Source: Saprospiraceae bacterium (GTDB lineage Bacteria; Bacteroidota; Bacteroidia; Chitinophagales; Saprospiraceae). From it: a stretch of DNA of 64,000 nt. Shown here in pieces: positions 60,714 to 64,000 of the stretch (the stretch's first letter is position 1; each line of letters starts with the position of its first letter). The notes under the pieces are model-generated. The model ran no database searches and was not told where the DNA came from. It was given only the letters and a program-made list of their open reading frames with translations. The stretch is from contig JADJLN010000008.1 in assembly GCA_016710115.1 (NCBI GenBank), positions 163,008 through 227,007 of the forward strand, read 5' to 3'. The translations under genes and the position numbers were made by a program.

Positions 60714-61826
60714 TTAGAGAAGTTTCAACACTTCTTCCTCAAGCACACCCCGTGTTTCAATCTTGGCAATCTTGCCCTCCCGATCAATCAGGAATGTCTT
60801 TGGTATGGATTGAACGCCATACAGACCGGCAGGGTAGGAGTCCCATTTTTTCAGGTCACTCACATGTGTCTTCCAGGACAGTCCATCTGCTTCTATCGCC
60901 TGAACCCACTTTTCTTTGGACATCTGCATTCGTTCTTTGATCTGTTTCTGATCTCCCTCGAATCGTGCGATCGTCCGTTCATCCAACCCATCCAGTGATA
61001 CACTGAATACGGTAAATCCCTGGTCTTTATACTTGTTATAGACAGCCACGACATTGGGATTTTCCTTTCGGCACGGCCCGCACCAACTGGCCCAGAAATC
61101 GAGCAGTACAACTTTTCCCCGAAGATCGGAGAGCTTGTACATGTTACCATTGGGATCCGGTAGTTCGATATCCGGTGCCTCTTGCCCAACCTGGATCTTT
61201 TCCATGGAAACCTGACGAGCATAGGTCTTTTCGATCTTGGTCAGGTAGGTCGCGTAATACGTAGTGTATTCCGAATCCGGATAGGTCTGGCGTAACCGCT
61301 CAAAGATATCCCGATGAATATCCAGGAAGGTCGGGTCATTGCGGAAGATCATCTGCGCCATGTGCATGGCCACCAGGGGATCTTTCACAGCTTTTACAGC
61401 CTGCTGTGTTTCATCTGCTGATCCACCGGCTGCCACCAGGTCACGGATGGTATGTACATATTCCTCTGCAAGGGCAGACCCTTTGACCTCCATGTCAAAA
61501 CTCTTGAAATTCGCGAGAGGCCCGGTGATCGTCACTCCACTTTCATCTCCTTGAAGAGCAAAGAACACCGCCTCTGCCCCGACGCGCAACCGATAGATGC
61601 CTTGTTGATAAGGTGTCTCCGATGCAAAGTTGTACCGTGCATCTGCACCCACATCAAACTTGTCAACGACCTCACTACTCCCGTCCGGTTTGATGCGATC
61701 CAGAAAGAGAGTCATATTCTGGGCTCCTTCAATAGTCCCATTGATCGACGGTTTTCCCGAATCGCACGCCGTCGTGCCTGCGATCAATCCGATTAAAACC
61801 AAGAGGATCAAATTCACTCGTTTCAT
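60714..61826 (-). CDS. TlpA-like thiol-disulfide lipoprotein with DUF4369-type N-domain
   Basis: A 370-residue envelope redox protein. Signal peptide with lipobox (LIGLIAGTTAC); an N-terminal beta domain like DUF4369 (residues about 27-130); a helical linker; then a thioredoxin-fold domain (about 215-370) with PDIELPDPNGNMYKLSDLRG, VLLDFWASWCGPCRKENPNV and the cis-Pro region SIPKTFLID. It probably reduces disulfides of periplasmic or surface proteins. Such genes are abundant in Bacteroidota. It converges on trmH (1 bp gap). Confidence 0.92.
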   Translation of the reverse strand: MKRVNLILLVLIGLIAGTTACDSGKPSINGTIEGAQNMTLFLDRIKPDGSSEVVDKFDVGADARYNFASETPYQQGIYRLRVGAEAVFFALQGDESGVTITGPLANFKSFDMEVKGSALAEEYVHTIRDLVAAGGSADETQQAVKAVKDPLVAMHMAQMIFRNDPTFLDIHRDIFERLRQTYPDSEYTTYYATYLTKIEKTYARQVSMEKIQVGQEAPDIELPDPNGNMYKLSDLRGKVVLLDFWASWCGPCRKENPNVVAVYNKYKDQGFTVFSVSLDGLDERTIARFEGDQKQIKERMQMSKEKWVQAIEADGLSWKTHVSDLKKWDSYPAGLYGVQSIPKTFLIDREGKIAKIETRGVLEEEVLKLL

Positions 61827-62098
61827 AATTCTCTGATTTGCTTGTCTGTTCTAACCTCAATTATTTCAGCTGCAAGACTGTCCTGACGTATCCTGAAAGC
61901 CTGAATCAACCTTCAGAAGGAAAGAATATCCAGTCTGTATGACCGTTGTACGATAAGTTCCAGCATTCGTTGCACATGTCATCTCAACACTATCTCCATA
62001 TATTTTGTTGACGTGCCTGATAACCAGGGACTTTTCTGACACAGAAGAAACTGTTCACCCGGTTTTCGTTGCCTGGAGCCAGAGATTCGGTGATTGTC
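61827..62098. other. Intergenic 272 bp between the TlpA-like gene and oxidase subunit III
   Basis: No gene recognised. A 38-codon minus-strand frame (61866-61982) has no family resemblance. The stretch presumably holds the promoter of the TlpA-like gene, but no convincing TAnnTTTG element or hairpin terminator was found. Confidence 0.4.
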
Positions 62099-62688
62099 TT
62101 AAAAATCATGTTCACCCCCAGGGAACAGAACGATAAAGATCCAGAGCAGATCCAGAAATGCCAGTATTTGGAAAGGAGTTTCAATCGTCTGGATTCGTTT
62201 TCATCCGCAAAGTAAAGGAGTGAAGAAACAGGATCCTTCAGTTTTCTGTTTGTATGGATAACAAACCAGGCCATGAACGGCAAACCGACTAGAACATGGA
62301 TCGCATGCAGGAACGACAGCGCATAGGTATACGAACTGCTCAAATTCGAATTCCAATAAATGTGATTGTTGAATAACTGCATCCAGGCCAGAAACTGAAG
62401 AAGAACAAAGAGAACAGAAAAGAACAGCGTAGCTGATAGAAGCTTCAGATATTTATGAATAAGATCCGTTTCATATGCCTGCTCTGCACGTATAACAGTC
62501 CAGCTGCTCGCTGCCAGAATGAAGATGTTGACAAAGAACAGGGCAGGCAGAAGGATGGCTGGAATATCGGATTGAATCCGGGTATAGACATAGGCAAATG
62601 AAAGTGCCATAAACAGCATGATCAGTCCCGCCAAAACAAGGGACAGCAATACATTTTTTGGATGATATCGGAAGGAATGATCAGTCAT
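62099..62688 (-). CDS. Heme-copper oxidase subunit III family protein (one frameshift)
   Basis: About 196 residues with five hydrophobic helices, part of the proton-pumping terminal oxidase in the inner membrane. Visible: SLVLAGLIMLFMALSFAYVY, LPALFFVNIFILAASSWTV, LFFSVLFVLLQFLAWMQLF, SYTYALSFLHAIHVLVGLPF and KYWHF at the start of the last helix. The frame breaks near 62152: adding one base gives HFLDLLWIFIVLFPGGEHDF and a TAA at 62099-62101, the normal end, while the uncorrected frame runs on to 61990. Start at 62688 (M-T-D-H-S-F-R-Y). Subunits I and II are not in the window, so it is an isolated copy. Confidence 0.82.
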
Positions 62689-62907
62689 GTCCCGTGCCAG
62701 GATAGATTTCCGGTTTCTACTGCTCAACAAGATATCGATAACCATGTTCATCTGGACGAAATGCTGTCCTTTTCGTGGGTTCACCTTATGCGTTCATCCG
62801 GGGCCACTTTGTCAACCTGTCGACACTGTGACCGATATCGCAATGCAGCCATGAAAAGCGATGTACTTTTACATTCTTTGAATGGAGTTGGCAGAACCTG
62901 AATAATT

Positions 62908-64000
62908 ATGAGAAGGATCCTGATCGCGTGCTTACTTATTTCCATGGCACCACTATCCCCGGCCCTGGGTCAGGTTCGACTTCCTGCGTATGAATGCCCG
63001 GTATACTGGCATGGAAGCCTTCTTCCTGAACCCTTCCGTGGTGGTTTGAACGCCCCGCAGTTTCAGGAAGCCGACCTGAATCATGATGGCATCCAGGATT
63101 TGATCATTTTCGATCGGGCTGGTGACGTTATCTTGCCCTATCTGCGGGTACCGGATGGCAATACTTTTCGTTTCTCCTTTGCTCGCAGTTATGCCGATTA
63201 TATCCCCCCGTATACCAGTTGGGGTTTATTTCGCGATTACAACCAGGATGGTATTTCCGATCTGTTTACCTGGAGTTCCAATCCGGCGATCAACGGACTC
63301 CGATCATACAGGGGTTTCCTATCAGAATGATACGCTTCGGTTCTCCTTAAACAAGGTGCCCGGGTCTTCATCGGATGTGATCCTGTTCCCGTTGCAAAAT
63401 GGCTCCAAAACACAGATCTATATTGCCTTTGATGACATTCCAGCTATAGATGACCTGGACAATGATGGCGATATAGATATCCTGACCTTTCACCCGGAGG
63501 AGGGTATGGCGAGATATCAGCGATCCGTCCGGGTCCAGAAAGGGTGGGGCGCCGATAGCCTTAATTTCAGTCTGACCGAAAATTGCTGGGGCAAATTTTA
63601 TGAAAGTGGATTAGGAGAATGGGTAGATCTGAGTACAAATCAGGCTGAATGTAAAAACGGCTTGGTTGAGGATGATGAACCAACTGCCACATTACGTCAT
63701 GCCGGAAGTACGTTGCTGACACTGGATATGGACGGGGATGGTGACAAAGAGTTATTACTGGGTGATATCTCGTTTTCGAATGTCAATAAACTGACCAATG
63801 GGGGGAATGTCAATCAGGCATGGATGGTCAGCCAGGATACGTTTTTCCCGAAGACAGATATACCGGCCTATATGCCCATTTTTCCGGCATGTTTCCAGGC
63901 CGATGTCAACCACGATGGTATTCAGGATTTGCTCATTGCACCCAATTCGGACTCCGGATCACAGGACACAGCAAATGTTGGTATTACCGGAACGATGGAA
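62908..64000 (+). CDS. Secreted VCBS/FG-GAP repeat protein, N-terminal part (one frameshift; cut by window edge)
   Basis: At least 364 residues, open at the right edge. Signal peptide (ILIACLLISMAPLSPALG) followed by calcium-loop repeats of the FG-GAP/VCBS type: DLNHDGIQDLIIFDRAG, DYNQDGISDLFTW, DDLDNDGDIDILTF, DMDGDGDKELLLGDI and DVNHDGIQDLLIAPN. The first piece ends at 63330. Removing one G near 63311-63314 continues as VSYQNDTLRFSLNKVPG without stops to the window end. Family members end in a type IX sorting domain, which would lie outside the window. Likely a cell-surface protein with a beta-propeller fold. Confidence 0.85.

Noticed and set aside
1..64000. CRISPR arrays, insertion sequences, prophage, toxin-antitoxin or restriction loci
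   Set aside because: No short regular repeats, transposase, integrase, phage structural, toxin or methylase genes were found on either strand.

Overview
The window reads as chromosomal DNA of a Bacteroidota bacterium, most likely Saprospiria-like. The evidence is two or three proteins built for the type IX secretion system (C-terminal sorting domains, SprB-type repeats, VCBS/FG-GAP repeats), a lipoprotein TamA homologue (TamL), Bacteroidota-style LptE, futalosine-pathway menaquinone synthesis (MqnD) and -7 promoter elements of the TAnnTTTG type. There is no phage, transposon, CRISPR array or rRNA. I count 49 protein genes and 3 tRNAs (Leu-TAA, Gly-GCC, Ser-TGA). The genus-level placement is inference.

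Layout. 1-7.4 kb (minus strand): purB (cut by the window edge), groEL/groES, and the chain miaB - sigma-54 activator - lptE - TPR protein - secG. 7.5-14.5 kb: recQ, a family 4 glycosyltransferase, an MscS channel, a cyclase/formamidase, a small lipoprotein and an M1 peptidase. 14.6-22.3 kb: two tRNAs, ppk1 with a DUF72 gene, tpiA, a biotin carboxylase and acetoacetyl-CoA synthetase. 22.3-29.5 kb: an outer-membrane barrel coupled to a 1,074-residue TPR protein, then a TPR-bearing histidine kinase. 29.5-36 kb: ornithine aminotransferase, alanine dehydrogenase, mqnD, an RluA-type synthase, tRNA-Ser, a Crp/Fnr regulator and a DRTGG ATPase. 36-41 kb: a redoxin/SprB/PKD secreted fusion and an S9 oligopeptidase. 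41-49.5 kb: an aminotransferase, then a tight plus-strand operon for a 2,3-diacetamido-type sugar (GT2, Gfo/Idh/MocA, acetyltransferase, DegT, GT39-TPR) ending in an acyl-CoA carboxylase beta subunit. 49.6-52 kb: a seven-repeat cysteine-rich secreted protein. 52-64 kb: housekeeping enzymes (MDR reductase, YfcE phosphodiesterase, gamma-family PLP enzyme, RluD, LuxC-like reductase, Nth, TamL, TrmH, TlpA-like lipoprotein, oxidase subunit III) and the start of a VCBS-repeat protein.

The most striking property is the number of broken reading frames. About 25 single-base frameshifts in 22 genes, plus 3 in-frame stops at conserved codons, interrupt roughly half of the protein genes, including essential ones (groEL, miaB). 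Most lie in short homopolymers, and adding or removing one base restores a full-length protein. I therefore annotate each such gene as one locus and give its pieces; uncorrected sequencing error is the simplest explanation. No complete undescribed system is evident. The best candidates for new biology are the cysteine-rich repeat protein, the TPR/barrel pair and the sugar operon with its fused GT39-TPR protein.
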